Shown piece by piece: positions 25,338-34,053 of a stretch of 64,000 bases of DNA. The position numbers were made by a program, and so were the translations under genes. The stretch is from Vibrio maritimus (lineage in GTDB: Bacteria > Pseudomonadota > Gammaproteobacteria > Enterobacterales > Vibrionaceae). How positions within the stretch are numbered: the first letter of the stretch is position 1; every line of letters starts with the position of its first letter. The stretch lies in contig NZ_CP090438.1 of assembly GCF_021441885.1 (NCBI RefSeq), positions 1,612,001 through 1,676,000 on the forward strand. Direction: 5' to 3'. The notes under the pieces are model-generated. The model was not told the DNA's origin and made no database searches. It was given only the letters and a program-made list of their open reading frames with translations.

Positions 25338-27218
25338 ATGTCTGCATACCAAAAAGAGTATCAATGGGCAGAGCAGCAACCTGAGTCATTTTGGGAGCAC
25401 CAAGCAAGCAAAATTGATTGGTTTGAAGCGCCAAAAACGATCTTAGCGAAAGATGATAACGGTATCGAGCGTTGGTATCCCGATGGCGTTATGAATACGT
25501 CTTGGCTAGCACTTGACTATCACTGTGAGCAGGGGCGAGGTGATAACACTGCACTCATTTATGATTCACCGGTCACAGGGACGAAACAGAGCTATAGCTA
25601 CCAAGAAATGCGCGATAAGGTCGCCAAAATAGCGGGTATGCTTGCTGCTCAAGGTGTGGTGAAAGGTGACCGCGTTATTATATACATGCCTATGATTCCA
25701 GAAGCGGCGATGGCGATGCTGGCATGTGCACGCCTGGGGGCTATCCACTCTGTTGTGTTTGGAGGCTTTGCTCCGAACGAACTCGCGGTGCGAATCGAAG
25801 ATGCGGAGCCGAAGGTCATCATGACGGCGTCTTGTGGTATCGAAATTAATAAGGTGCTGCCGTACAAGCCACTTGTCGACCAAGCCATTATGGATAGTCG
25901 ATGGAAGCCAGAAAAAGTGTTTGTCTTGCAAAGACCTCAATGTGTTGCTGAGCTAAATCAGGAGCGCGATCTTGATTGGGGAGACAAATACCAAAAGGCA
26001 CTTCCACACGATTGTGTACCCGTGTTGGCCACCGATCCACTTTACATACTCTACACTTCTGGCACCACAGGTAAGCCGAAAGGTGTGGTGCGTGATAACG
26101 GTGGCCACGCTGTTGCTATGAAGTACTCCATGAGTGCTATTTACAATATGCCGACTGATGGTGTGTTTTGGGCAGCGTCGGATGTCGGTTGGGTAGTAGG
26201 GCACTCATACATTGTTTACGCCCCCTTGATTCATGGTTGTACTTCAATTCTGTTTGAAGGTAAGCCGGTTCGAACGCCGGATCCCGGCGCTTTTTGGCGA
26301 GTGTGTGAAGAATACAAGGTTAAGGTACTTTTCTCAGCACCAACGGCATTTCGAGCCATCAAGAAAGAGGACCCTGAAGGTGCTGAGTTAGATAAATACG
26401 ATCTAAGCACTCTAGAAAGTATCTTTATGGCGGGGGAAAGGCTCGACCCTCCAACGCTTGAATGGGTTCAGCATCACACCCAAAAACCGGTTATTGACCA
26501 TTGGTGGCAAACGGAAACAGGCTGGGCCATTTCTTCTAATCCTGTTGGTATTGAATCGATGCCAATAAAAGCAGGTTCTTCAACGAAACCGAGTCCGGGC
26601 TTTAAAGTGGAGATCTTGAACGAGTTAGGGGAGCCAGTTGGACCGAACCAACAGGGCTTTGTCTCGCTTAAGCGACCATTGCCACCGAGCTGTTTAACTA
26701 CGGTGTGGCGCAACCACGATCGATTTGAATCCGGATATCTTAGCCAATTTGAAGGCTACTACGTTTCGGGTGATGGTGGTTACCTCGATGATCAAGGTTA
26801 TTTGTTTATTATGGGGCGCGTTGACGACGTCATTAACGTGGCTGGGCATCGCCTATCGACTGGTGAAATGGAAGAAATTGTCGGTGGGCACCCTGCAATT
26901 GCCGAGTGTGCGGTGGTGGGTGTGCACGACGACCTCAAAGGGCAACTTCCGCTTGGTTTAGTGGTGCTTAAAGATGGTGTGAAAGTAGATAGTGATGACC
27001 TCGAGAATGAACTGGTTGGTAAAGTTCGTTCTGAAATCGGTGCCGTTGCTTGCTTTAAACATGCTCTAGTGGTGGATAGGTTACCGAAAACACGTTCAGG
27101 TAAGATATTGCGCCGCGTAATCAGGCAGATTGCCGATGGTGAAAGCTACACCGTACCGTCGACAATCGATGATCCAGCGAGTCTATCTGAAATAGAAAAA
27201 GCGCTACATACCAACTAG
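25338..27218 (+). CDS. prpE: Propionyl-CoA synthetase
   Basis: 626 aa acyl-adenylate-forming enzyme that activates propionate to propionyl-CoA at the head of the 2-methylcitrate cycle. ANL motifs: P-loop YTSGTTGKPKGVVRD, the A5-like WWQTETGWAIS, YVSGDGGYLD, and the C-terminal acetylatable lysine in KTRSGKILRR. The WAASDVGWVVGHSYIVYAPL region is typical of PrpE/Acs. A CTGGAGG ribosome site precedes the ATG. Last gene of the operon; its end overlaps the converging minus-strand gene by 4 nt, so no terminator of its own is seen. Confidence 0.95.
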   Translation: MSAYQKEYQWAEQQPESFWEHQASKIDWFEAPKTILAKDDNGIERWYPDGVMNTSWLALDYHCEQGRGDNTALIYDSPVTGTKQSYSYQEMRDKVAKIAGMLAAQGVVKGDRVIIYMPMIPEAAMAMLACARLGAIHSVVFGGFAPNELAVRIEDAEPKVIMTASCGIEINKVLPYKPLVDQAIMDSRWKPEKVFVLQRPQCVAELNQERDLDWGDKYQKALPHDCVPVLATDPLYILYTSGTTGKPKGVVRDNGGHAVAMKYSMSAIYNMPTDGVFWAASDVGWVVGHSYIVYAPLIHGCTSILFEGKPVRTPDPGAFWRVCEEYKVKVLFSAPTAFRAIKKEDPEGAELDKYDLSTLESIFMAGERLDPPTLEWVQHHTQKPVIDHWWQTETGWAISSNPVGIESMPIKAGSSTKPSPGFKVEILNELGEPVGPNQQGFVSLKRPLPPSCLTTVWRNHDRFESGYLSQFEGYYVSGDGGYLDDQGYLFIMGRVDDVINVAGHRLSTGEMEEIVGGHPAIAECAVVGVHDDLKGQLPLGLVVLKDGVKVDSDDLENELVGKVRSEIGAVACFKHALVVDRLPKTRSGKILRRVIRQIADGESYTVPSTIDDPASLSEIEKALHTN

Positions 27219-27565
27219 CGTTGGTCCATCTCAACCGAACTCATGTGCCACATTTTGAGCACATGGTTCGGTTCCTCGCAGGTACCAAACAACATCTGAT
27301 ATTTCGGAATGAATGGTTCACCGATATAAGTGGTACGACTAAACTTACCTGTCTTCAGATCGACTTGTGTTACGACTCTGCCTTTGAAGTTTTGAAAAAT
27401 GACAAACTGACTGCTTTTAAACACCAATTGCTCTTGGTAGAACCAAAACTGGTCGGCAGTAGTATTCAGTTGGCATTTTAGCGGGAGTTCAGCATGAACA
27501 CTACCACTTCCGAATGTTGCGACGAAAATCAATAAAGACAAAGGCATAAAGCGCAGAAACTTCAT
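27215..27565 (-). CDS. Secreted hypothetical protein, 116 aa
   Basis: Clear signal peptide (MKFLRFMPLSLLIFVATFGSGSVHA) followed by a ~90-residue periplasmic part with two cysteines (KCQLN and GTCEEPN) that could form a disulfide. AGGGGA 5 nt before the start supports it. Convergent with prpE, overlapping its stop by 4 nt. No family recognised. Confidence 0.75.
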   Translation of the reverse strand: MKFLRFMPLSLLIFVATFGSGSVHAELPLKCQLNTTADQFWFYQEQLVFKSSQFVIFQNFKGRVVTQVDLKTGKFSRTTYIGEPFIPKYQMLFGTCEEPNHVLKMWHMSSVEMDQR

Positions 27566-27727
27566 AACAATCCCCTATAATTTTCTTTAAGTATAGTGAT
27601 ATTTTCCCCAAGGTTTTTTTCAGACGATATCCTTAGGTTTTTTTATTTGCACATCCCTGACAAAACCCTCACACTATGCGCACATTTGTGACTGGCATAT
27701 TAATCAAGTTAACTCGAGCGTGTGGCT

Positions 27728-28219
27728 ATGGATTCCAACAGCATTACTCTTCGATCTGCGACGGAAAAAGACCTTTATACGCTCAATGATCTGATGTTCG
27801 AATTACACGACCATCACCATAAAGCAGTCCCTGATGACTTTAAGTCTGCCAATGAAGTCCAAGAAGAAAAGAGTGTTGCTCGTTACCTAGATTCACCGGA
27901 GTGCTTGGTGCTGGTAGCGACGATTACCTCCGATAATAATCAAATCATTGTCGGCTTTGTCACGGCTCAATTTTGTGAATTAACATCTCCAATTAGCAAG
28001 CCGAGTCTAGTGGGGAATGTTGATGAGTTATATGTCGTGCCCAAGTGGCGTCAACATGGTGTCGCAGCTGCCTTGCTAACAGAAGCCGAAACAAGGTTAC
28101 AGCAGCTCGGAGCAACCCAGATTATGGTAGAAGTTTGGGACTTTAACCAATCAGCGCTGAATCTGTATAAGAAGCAGGGATTTTTCCCTCATATTCACTG
28201 TCTTAGAAAAAAAATATAA
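27728..28219 (+). CDS. GNAT-family N-acetyltransferase
   Basis: 163 aa. N-terminal ITLRSATEKDLYTLNDLMFELHDHHH, central beta strand VDELYVVPKWRQHGVAAALLTEAETRL carrying the Q/RxxGxA acetyl-CoA pyrophosphate loop (here RQHGVAAAL), and the C-terminal MVEVWDFNQSALNLYKKQGF. Start choice between GTG 27722 and ATG 27728 is open because neither has a good ribosome site. Followed 13 nt later by the Nudix fusion gene. Substrate not inferable. Confidence 0.85.
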   Translation: MDSNSITLRSATEKDLYTLNDLMFELHDHHHKAVPDDFKSANEVQEEKSVARYLDSPECLVLVATITSDNNQIIVGFVTAQFCELTSPISKPSLVGNVDELYVVPKWRQHGVAAALLTEAETRLQQLGATQIMVEVWDFNQSALNLYKKQGFFPHIHCLRKKI

Positions 28220-28232
28220 ATTAGGAATGTTT

Positions 28233-29774
28233 GTGACTCAGTTTTTGAGCCATTGGTTTTATTTGTGCTTGCTTGCGCTTTTTACTGCAAACCTAAGTTT
28301 TGCATCACAACCTAAGGTTAATTCAAATACCTCACAAGAGGTGGCGTCGAAAGATCTTGCCGCCTCTATACAAAATCAGAGTGACACGGCACTCAAACCA
28401 CTCGATCCTTCAATTCGAGGGTCGCTATGTGTTGTACGCAGCGATAATCGAATCTTACTGGTTCATGAAATTATTACGGGTAAATGGTCACTTCCTGGCG
28501 GCACAATCGAAAACAACGAAGACCCGAGACTCACTGCGCAGCGCGAGACGTGGGAAGAAGCTGGACTTGTAGTCGATGTGGGACAAGAGCTTGGCAGAAC
28601 AGACAAAGCGGTCTTTTTCGAGTGTCATGTTGAGTCGGCGATTATTGCCTACGAGGCGAGCAGCTACACTAATGGCCTCGAACTTCCTATATACTTTGCA
28701 CCACATTTTGGCGTAGAAGTACGAAGTGCCTCTCTTGTGCAGCCTAAAGCGGTTCCGATTAGCGAATATCGTTATCCTAGTCAGTGGCCATTAGTGCAAG
28801 AGATGTATAGCCATGCATCCAATCAACCGCTGCAGTTTGTCGATAATCTCATTGATGCCGCACCACAGATTCACCAAATAGAACTAGGCTGGTTAGCAAG
28901 TGCTCAAGATATGATGGCTCAAGCATCCGACAGTGTTCGAGACGTCGTTATCTTTGGCGGAAGAATACTGTATGTACTTGTTCAGCCGCTATTCTTGATT
29001 GCATTTTTACCCCTGTTTATTTGGTTGTGGGGACGCCATTTTACCGCTCAGTTAATGTTCGCGGTTACGGCAACTTCTCTGTTCATTCTGGTAGCCAAAC
29101 AAGGCTTTGGGTTCCCAGTACCTCATGCGTATCTTCCGTCAATCAATTATACCGAGCGAAGTGGTTATAGCTTCCCAGATCTACTTATCGCAAACTGGGT
29201 GTCGATTTCTGCAATTGTGATCAGCCAAATTCAAGCGCGTTATCGAGCAGCTTTTATTACTGTATTCGTCGTAATTAGCTTCATTTTGGTGTTCTACCAG
29301 TTTATCAGTGGCGGAGCGTTTCTATCCGACATGTTGGCTGGCGCATTCCTTGGCTCACTCGTGGGCTGGCACTTTATTCGTCATGCACTGAGCCTTGCTG
29401 TGAGCGAAGACTATACATTTACGCGCACTAGGGTATGGTTCATTTTGACGGTGGTAGCAGTGGCTCTTGTGTTTATTTGGCCTTTCCCGTCATTTTTAAG
29501 CTGGTTAGCTCTGTGTCTCGGCATGCTGCTGTTTGCTTTGGCGAGCAGTGTCTGTTCACCTCGCTCAAAGATGTGTTTGCGAGAATTACTAACGTCATTG
29601 TTTATTATTCTCGGCGTGTTGTTGGTCTATTTTCAGTTAGAATCGGCGGTATCACACAGTGGGATCGGATCTCTGCTTTTGCACGTTCTCGTTATCCCAG
29701 TACTGATTATTGTGCCTGCGGTCGTGATGATTTTGTTTAGAAAAAGAGAAAGCGTTTCTGGCGTAAAAAGGTAA
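28233..29774 (+). CDS. Nudix hydrolase fused to a PAP2-like membrane domain
   Basis: 513 aa from GTG 28233, which is 6 nt behind AGGA (28223-28226); the ATG at 28227 abuts the site. Signal/anchor at residues 1-24, then a Nudix domain with an exact Nudix box starting at G90 (G-x5-E-x7-RE-x2-EE-x-G: GTIENNEDPRLTAQRETW then EEAGL). After a linker to about residue 245, some seven membrane helices form a PAP2-like domain. Its catalytic motifs are degraded: KQGFGFPVP lacks the Arg, GYSFPD replaces PSGH, and SGGAFLSDMLAG lacks the His. The Nudix part would therefore be exported or periplasmic, which is unusual. Related proteins are annotated as bifunctional Nudix/PAP2. Confidence 0.85.
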   Translation: MTQFLSHWFYLCLLALFTANLSFASQPKVNSNTSQEVASKDLAASIQNQSDTALKPLDPSIRGSLCVVRSDNRILLVHEIITGKWSLPGGTIENNEDPRLTAQRETWEEAGLVVDVGQELGRTDKAVFFECHVESAIIAYEASSYTNGLELPIYFAPHFGVEVRSASLVQPKAVPISEYRYPSQWPLVQEMYSHASNQPLQFVDNLIDAAPQIHQIELGWLASAQDMMAQASDSVRDVVIFGGRILYVLVQPLFLIAFLPLFIWLWGRHFTAQLMFAVTATSLFILVAKQGFGFPVPHAYLPSINYTERSGYSFPDLLIANWVSISAIVISQIQARYRAAFITVFVVISFILVFYQFISGGAFLSDMLAGAFLGSLVGWHFIRHALSLAVSEDYTFTRTRVWFILTVVAVALVFIWPFPSFLSWLALCLGMLLFALASSVCSPRSKMCLRELLTSLFIILGVLLVYFQLESAVSHSGIGSLLLHVLVIPVLIIVPAVVMILFRKRESVSGVKR

Positions 29775-29828
29775 CTAGTAGAGCGAGTTGAGGCTTAACA
29801 TAGTAGCGTCCAACTAACGGAGTTCATT

Positions 29829-29942
29829 ATGATTATTGCGATGATCGCAGCGTGTTCTGCTTTTCTTTCTAGTTTAGGCATGCAGCTCAATGGTGCTGTC
29901 GATGCAGCGATGGATACCATCGCCGATATTATGTTTATCTAG
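29829..29942 (+). CDS. Small ORF, 37 aa, hydrophobic
   Basis: Short reading frame starting MIIAMIAACSAFLSSLGMQL, with GGAG (29819-29822) 6 nt before the ATG and a strong terminator 17 nt after the stop. The product is one hydrophobic/amphipathic helix with an acidic second half (AVDAAMDTIADIMFI). Could be a small membrane protein; signal-like N-terminus with a cysteine is also compatible with a tiny lipoprotein or entericidin-like peptide. Confidence 0.55.
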   Translation: MIIAMIAACSAFLSSLGMQLNGAVDAAMDTIADIMFI

Positions 29943-29958
29943 CCCACAATCGAGATAC

Positions 29959-29989
29959 GAAAAAGGTCTGCAGATGCAGACCTTTTTCG
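29959..29989. terminator. Bidirectional terminator
   Basis: AAAAAGGTCTGCA / TGCAGACCTTTTT hairpin serving the small ORF on the plus strand and the AGCS symporter on the minus strand. Confidence 0.88.
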
Positions 29990-30011
29990 TTTAATGGAGA
30001 GGTATTAAGCG

Positions 30012-31379
30012 TTACGCTGCGGTAGCGACACTAGATGTGTTCGACTTCGCTGCGAAGTAAAGCTTAGTCTCTTCAATGACGACTCCGCGCAACAGCACAA
30101 GACCAATCAGGTTTGGTACTGCCATGAGACCATTAACGATATCGGCAATTAGCCAAATCATATCTAGGTGTAAGAAAGCGCCTGATGCGACAAGACCGAC
30201 GAAGATGATCTTGTACGGTAGTACTGCTTTGGTACCCATTAGGAATACTACACAGCGCTCGCCATAGTAGTTCCAGCCCAAGATAGTGGTGAATGCGAAA
30301 AAGATAAGCCCAATCGATACCAACATAGGACCGAAGTACTCTGCGTTAAGACCTGTCGCAAATGCATGTGTAGTCATGGCTGCACCAGCAAACTCACTCT
30401 GCCACGCACCTGTGAGGATCAACGCGAGACCTGTCATCGTACAGATAATGATGGTATCGATAAATGTACCTGTCATCGAGATCAGGCCTTGACGTACACA
30501 GCTATCCGTTTTCGCTGCAGCTGCAGCCATTGGAGCGCTACCAAGACCGCTCTCGTTTGAGAATACGCCGCGTGCAATACCAGATTGAATCGCGAGCATA
30601 ATGCTTGCGCCAACAAAGCCACCTGTTGCTGCTGTGCTCGTAAAGGCAGAAACGACAACAAGCTGAACCGCGTCTGCAAGTTTATCCGCGTTCATGATAA
30701 TGACGCTTAAACACGCCAGCACATAGAACACCGCCATAGTCGGTACTACTTTGCCCGCGACTTTAGCAATGGATTTGATGCCTCCTAGTGTTACAAAAGC
30801 AACAAGCAGAGTTAGAACGGCAGCGGAAAGTTCGCGTGAAACACCAAATGAAATTTCACTCGCATCAAGGATGGCATTGACCTGTGGGAAAGTACCGATA
30901 CCGAAGCAAGCGACACCTAGGGCGAAGACTGCAAACATAGTTGCAAGGAACTTAGAGCCAACACCATCACGCAAGTAATACATTGGACCGCCAAGCATCT
31001 GACCTTTGTCGTCAACTTTACGGTATTTCACCGCTAACAAGCACTCTGCGTATTTGGTCGCCATTCCAAACAAAGCGGCAAGCCACATCCAGAATAAAGC
31101 ACCTGGACCACCAAGTTTGATTGCTGTGGCGACACCTACGATATTACCTGTACCTATGGTCGCAGATAGTGCAGTACATAAGGCTGCAAAGCTAGAAACG
31201 TCTCCATGCCCTGATTTGTCTTTGGTAAAAACAAGCTTTAGTGCAGTTGGAAGATGGCGGAACTGCAAAAGTCCAAGCTTAAAAGTAAAGTAAACACCCG
31301 TACCGACGAGCAAAATGAGCAGCGGTGGACCCCAAACAAATGAGTCGATGGTTTGCAGTAAAGATTGAAGATTGTTCAT
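30012..31379 (-). CDS. Alanine/glycine:cation symporter (AGCS family)
   Basis: 455 aa inner-membrane protein with about eleven helices. AGCS landmarks: SSFAALCTALSATIGTGNIVGVATA near the N-terminus (cation/substrate site), GGPMYYLRDGV, and GIARGVFSNESGLGSAPMAAAAA in the middle. It imports glycine or alanine with Na+. A tandem glycine riboswitch in its 5' leader argues directly that glycine is the substrate, as for the homologous locus in V. cholerae. AAGGGGA lies a few bases before the ATG. Confidence 0.95.
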   Translation of the reverse strand: MNNLQSLLQTIDSFVWGPPLLILLVGTGVYFTFKLGLLQFRHLPTALKLVFTKDKSGHGDVSSFAALCTALSATIGTGNIVGVATAIKLGGPGALFWMWLAALFGMATKYAECLLAVKYRKVDDKGQMLGGPMYYLRDGVGSKFLATMFAVFALGVACFGIGTFPQVNAILDASEISFGVSRELSAAVLTLLVAFVTLGGIKSIAKVAGKVVPTMAVFYVLACLSVIIMNADKLADAVQLVVVSAFTSTAATGGFVGASIMLAIQSGIARGVFSNESGLGSAPMAAAAAKTDSCVRQGLISMTGTFIDTIIICTMTGLALILTGAWQSEFAGAAMTTHAFATGLNAEYFGPMLVSIGLIFFAFTTILGWNYYGERCVVFLMGTKAVLPYKIIFVGLVASGAFLHLDMIWLIADIVNGLMAVPNLIGLVLLRGVVIEETKLYFAAKSNTSSVATAA

Positions 31380-31531
31380 GATTTCCCCTTAATAAAACAA
31401 AACTTAAGGAGAAGAGAGAAAGGGCAGTTTGTCACAAACGCATTCTCAATGCGCTAATGACGGTAACTAATCCGTGTCGCTAAACCTAGCAAAAAGCTAG
31501 ATACTGAATTTAATGTTTTCAATGTTGCTAT

Positions 31532-31776
31532 TCTCTCCTCTGTCCTTTTGCCTGAGAGTTTCACTCATCATTAGAAATGAGCTTGCTCCTTCGGCGACCG
31601 CTATCTACAAAAGTAGTGCGATTCTCTCCAGAGGTTCCTCCAACTACAGTCCTCACTTTATCCTTATCAATTGATAAGCTCTGATTTCTCAGAATAAAGC
31701 ACCTGAAAGATTTACTTCTTCGGCGGGTAGTTTTAACCAAACGTTAAATTTTGGTTAATTACCACTCTCCTGCAGT
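31532..31776 (-). promoter_or_regulatory. Tandem glycine riboswitch
   Basis: Read on the minus strand, aptamer 1 contains GGAGAGTGGTA, CCGCCGAAGAAGTAAATC and TTTCAGGTGC, then the joining GGAGGAACCTCTGGAGAG; aptamer 2 contains GTCGCCGAAGGAGCAAGC and AAACTCTCAGGCAAAAGGAC, ending AGAGGAGAG. These are the conserved cores of the gcvT glycine riboswitch, arranged in tandem as in the V. cholerae VCI-II element. It controls the AGCS symporter 150 nt downstream. Whether glycine turns the gene on or off cannot be read with certainty. Outside it, 31380-31531 and 31777-32027 hold no other gene I can support. Confidence 0.95.
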
Positions 31777-32027
31777 CTTCATCGGAACAAATATCTAGAT
31801 ACTAGATAATCTGTGACGGCAATCCTAGCGTAATTAATTGGCGATGTCATGAATAATTTTACAATTTTATTTGAGTAAATAGGGTAGCAAAGTCAACCAT
31901 TTGGTATATTTGAAGTGTTTCTGACTTTAAACCTGTCGTTATGGGGTAGAGTAGTGATTTGTACAGTGCATTTTTGGAACACGTACCTTCCTACCTACTG
32001 GATTACCCTTAGTGCAAGGAGGTATCT

Positions 32028-32186
32028 ATGACTCGATTACTAGCAATCGCTTTTCTTGTGGTATTGGCGTTTATGCTATTTCGTTATCGAACTAACGAGA
32101 AAGTACAGAAAGGTGTCGTCATCACCGTCGTGTCAGCGTTTCTGATATACACAGCAACGCTCGTTGTTTCCGAATTGATTCGATAA
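32028..32186 (+). CDS. Small membrane protein, 52 aa
   Basis: Starts MTRLLAIAFLVVLAFMLFRY, a first hydrophobic helix, then RTNEKVQKG as a basic/polar turn and a second helix GVVITVVSAFLIYTATLVVS. AAGGAGGT (32016-32023), a near-perfect Shine-Dalgarno, precedes the ATG by 4 nt. It ends 25 nt before the coiled-coil membrane protein gene, so probably the same transcript. No family recognised. Confidence 0.75.
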   Translation: MTRLLAIAFLVVLAFMLFRYRTNEKVQKGVVITVVSAFLIYTATLVVSELIR

Positions 32187-32211
32187 AAAGATTTCGCTCC
32201 CAGGAGTATAA

Positions 32212-32955
32212 GTGGATAAGCAATCAGAAAACCAACAGGTTGATAACGAAGAAGTAGTCGTGATCGAGCAAAAAGATAATAAAGCTCGTCTGTACATAGG
32301 GATCGCCGCGGTACTTGGTATTGCAACTGGCGGGCTTATTGGTGCATCGATTACGCAGAATGATTGGCAAAAGCGCTACACCGAGCTTGAAACGCGCTAT
32401 CAGCAAACCCTAACACAGACTCAAAACCATGAGGCAACGCTTTCAGAGCAGCTATCGATGGCGGAGTCTGAATCTCAGCTTAAGCTTCGAAAAGCTGTAG
32501 AAGAGAAGGTGGCTGAACATCAAGAGCAAGTCGAAGAGTTAAACTCACAAATTGCTCAGCTAGAGCAGGACAAAACAGATCTTGCAAACCAACTCTCGAG
32601 TCAAAAGAAGCAATTGGTGAAAGAAGAGAAAAAGAATACTCAGCTCGCTCGTAAGAATGATATTCAAAGCTCTATGTTTGAGCAGTCCCAAGAGCTGTTC
32701 AAACGTGAAGCTGAATTAAAGGCAGAGGTCGCGAAGCTAGAACAAGAGCGCGCCCAGATTACTCCTAACCTTGATAGACTTAAAAAAGACTGCGACTTAT
32801 ACCTTGAAGGGACGTCTTGGGACGCTAAGTCTGACTCTTGCGAACGATACGACTCTGCAACGGCATCATTAAGTCAAATCGAACAAATGCTTAAGGTTCA
32901 CAATATGGATCTTAACCATATCGCAACGCTTAAAACAGAGCTTGGTATTCAATAA
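32212..32955 (+). CDS. Membrane-anchored coiled-coil protein, 247 aa
   Basis: GTG start 5 nt behind CAGGAG. A short acidic cytoplasmic tail, one membrane helix (about residues 27-47: LYIGIAAVLGIATGGLIGASI), then ~150 residues of heptad-rich, Gln/Glu/Lys-rich coiled coil (periplasmic if N-in), and a terminal domain with two cysteines (KKDCDLYLEGTSWDAKSDSCERYD) that could be disulfide-linked. Possibly a structural envelope or partner-scaffold protein for the preceding 52-aa protein. No enzymatic motif seen. Confidence 0.8.
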   Translation: MDKQSENQQVDNEEVVVIEQKDNKARLYIGIAAVLGIATGGLIGASITQNDWQKRYTELETRYQQTLTQTQNHEATLSEQLSMAESESQLKLRKAVEEKVAEHQEQVEELNSQIAQLEQDKTDLANQLSSQKKQLVKEEKKNTQLARKNDIQSSMFEQSQELFKREAELKAEVAKLEQERAQITPNLDRLKKDCDLYLEGTSWDAKSDSCERYDSATASLSQIEQMLKVHNMDLNHIATLKTELGIQ

Positions 32956-32969
32956 GCATTGTCCCTTAC

Positions 32970-33025
32970 ACTCCTCTTTTTGCTAAGTCTATCAATAGGT
33001 TGATAGACTGGATTTAAAGAGGAGT
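32970..33025. repeat. Nested inverted repeat / hairpin
   Basis: Outer arms CTCCTCTTT (32971-32979) and AAAGAGGAG (33016-33024) enclose a perfect 10 bp inner stem AGTCTATCAA-TAGG-TTGATAGACT (32986-33009). No strong T run follows on the plus strand, so it is a terminator with doubt, or a structured element between the coiled-coil gene and the ligase. Confidence 0.55.
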
Positions 33026-33183
33026 TGTTTGACATAACCTCGATTTACATCAAATCTAGATGTAACTGATACGTCACTCTGTGGATCTTCTTCTCTCCTA
33101 ACTCGAAGATCTCATCTCAATATCTACTTCTCTAAATCTCTCGATCTAGACTGGTCATAACCGTGAAGAGAGAGGGGATAACC

Positions 33184-34047
33184 GTGTCTATAACACTTAA
33201 CCGGGTATCGACCATTATTGCGCTCATGGCAATATCCGCCACCGCAAACGCAGAGGGTCATGAATATCTACCGAAGCCGCCAAGTGTGACTAACGCTCTG
33301 GAGTACGATCAAGACGTTGATTTAGAAAACTACTACGTCAGTGAGAAGTTAGACGGAGTGCGAGCAATCTGGACGGGAAAAGAGCTGGTAACGCGTTCAG
33401 GGCGAGTATTGAACGCGCCCAGCTGGTTTATTCAAGCTTTACCAAACATATCGGTAGAGGGAGAACTTTGGGCTGGGAGAGGGGCCTTTAGTCAAGTTCA
33501 AAAGACGGTGCTGGATAAAACACCAAGCGATAAGCAGTGGCAAGGCATTACGTTTATGTTGTTCGATGTGCCGGGTCACTTGGGTACCTTTGAACAGCGT
33601 TATGAATATCTCACAACTTACTGTAATTCATTACCATACACACACATCCAATGTGTCGAGCAAAAGCGTATCGCCACACATAAAGAGTTGGCATCGCTCC
33701 TTGTGGAGGTCACTAAGTATGAAGCTGAAGGTCTGATGTTAAAGGCGCGGCATGAGATCTACCATCCTGGAAGAAATAGTTCGTTAATAAAAGTCAAAAC
33801 GGTTCAAGATACCGAAGGCGTTGTTGTCGGATATAGGCCGGGGAAGGGGAAATTTAGTGGCGTAATGGGTGCACTGCTTATTGAGATAAAGGGTGGCGTT
33901 CGATTATACGTAGGAACAGGGTTCACCGATGAAGAGAGAAAGCAGCCTCCAGAGATTGGTAAAATCGTTACTATCAAACACAATGGATGGACTGATAATG
34001 GCGTGCCGAGGTTTGCCAGATTTCATCGCATTAGAGAGCAAGAGTAG
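33184..34047 (+). CDS. ATP-dependent DNA ligase, LigE type (periplasmic)
   Basis: 287 aa from GTG 33184, behind AGGGGA; an in-frame GTG at 33163 is less well placed. Signal peptide MSITLNRVSTIIALMAISATANA. Nucleotidyltransferase motif I SEKLDGVR gives the adenylated lysine K55; motif III-like MLFDVPG, motif IV EGLMLKA and motif V SLIKVK follow, then a short OB domain ending ARFHRIRE. It seals nicks in the periplasm and is found in competent gammaproteobacteria, where a role in DNA uptake has been suggested. It stands alone; no competence genes are adjacent. Confidence 0.92.
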   Translation: MSITLNRVSTIIALMAISATANAEGHEYLPKPPSVTNALEYDQDVDLENYYVSEKLDGVRAIWTGKELVTRSGRVLNAPSWFIQALPNISVEGELWAGRGAFSQVQKTVLDKTPSDKQWQGITFMLFDVPGHLGTFEQRYEYLTTYCNSLPYTHIQCVEQKRIATHKELASLLVEVTKYEAEGLMLKARHEIYHPGRNSSLIKVKTVQDTEGVVVGYRPGKGKFSGVMGALLIEIKGGVRLYVGTGFTDEERKQPPEIGKIVTIKHNGWTDNGVPRFARFHRIREQE

Positions 34048-34053
34048 TAGGAG

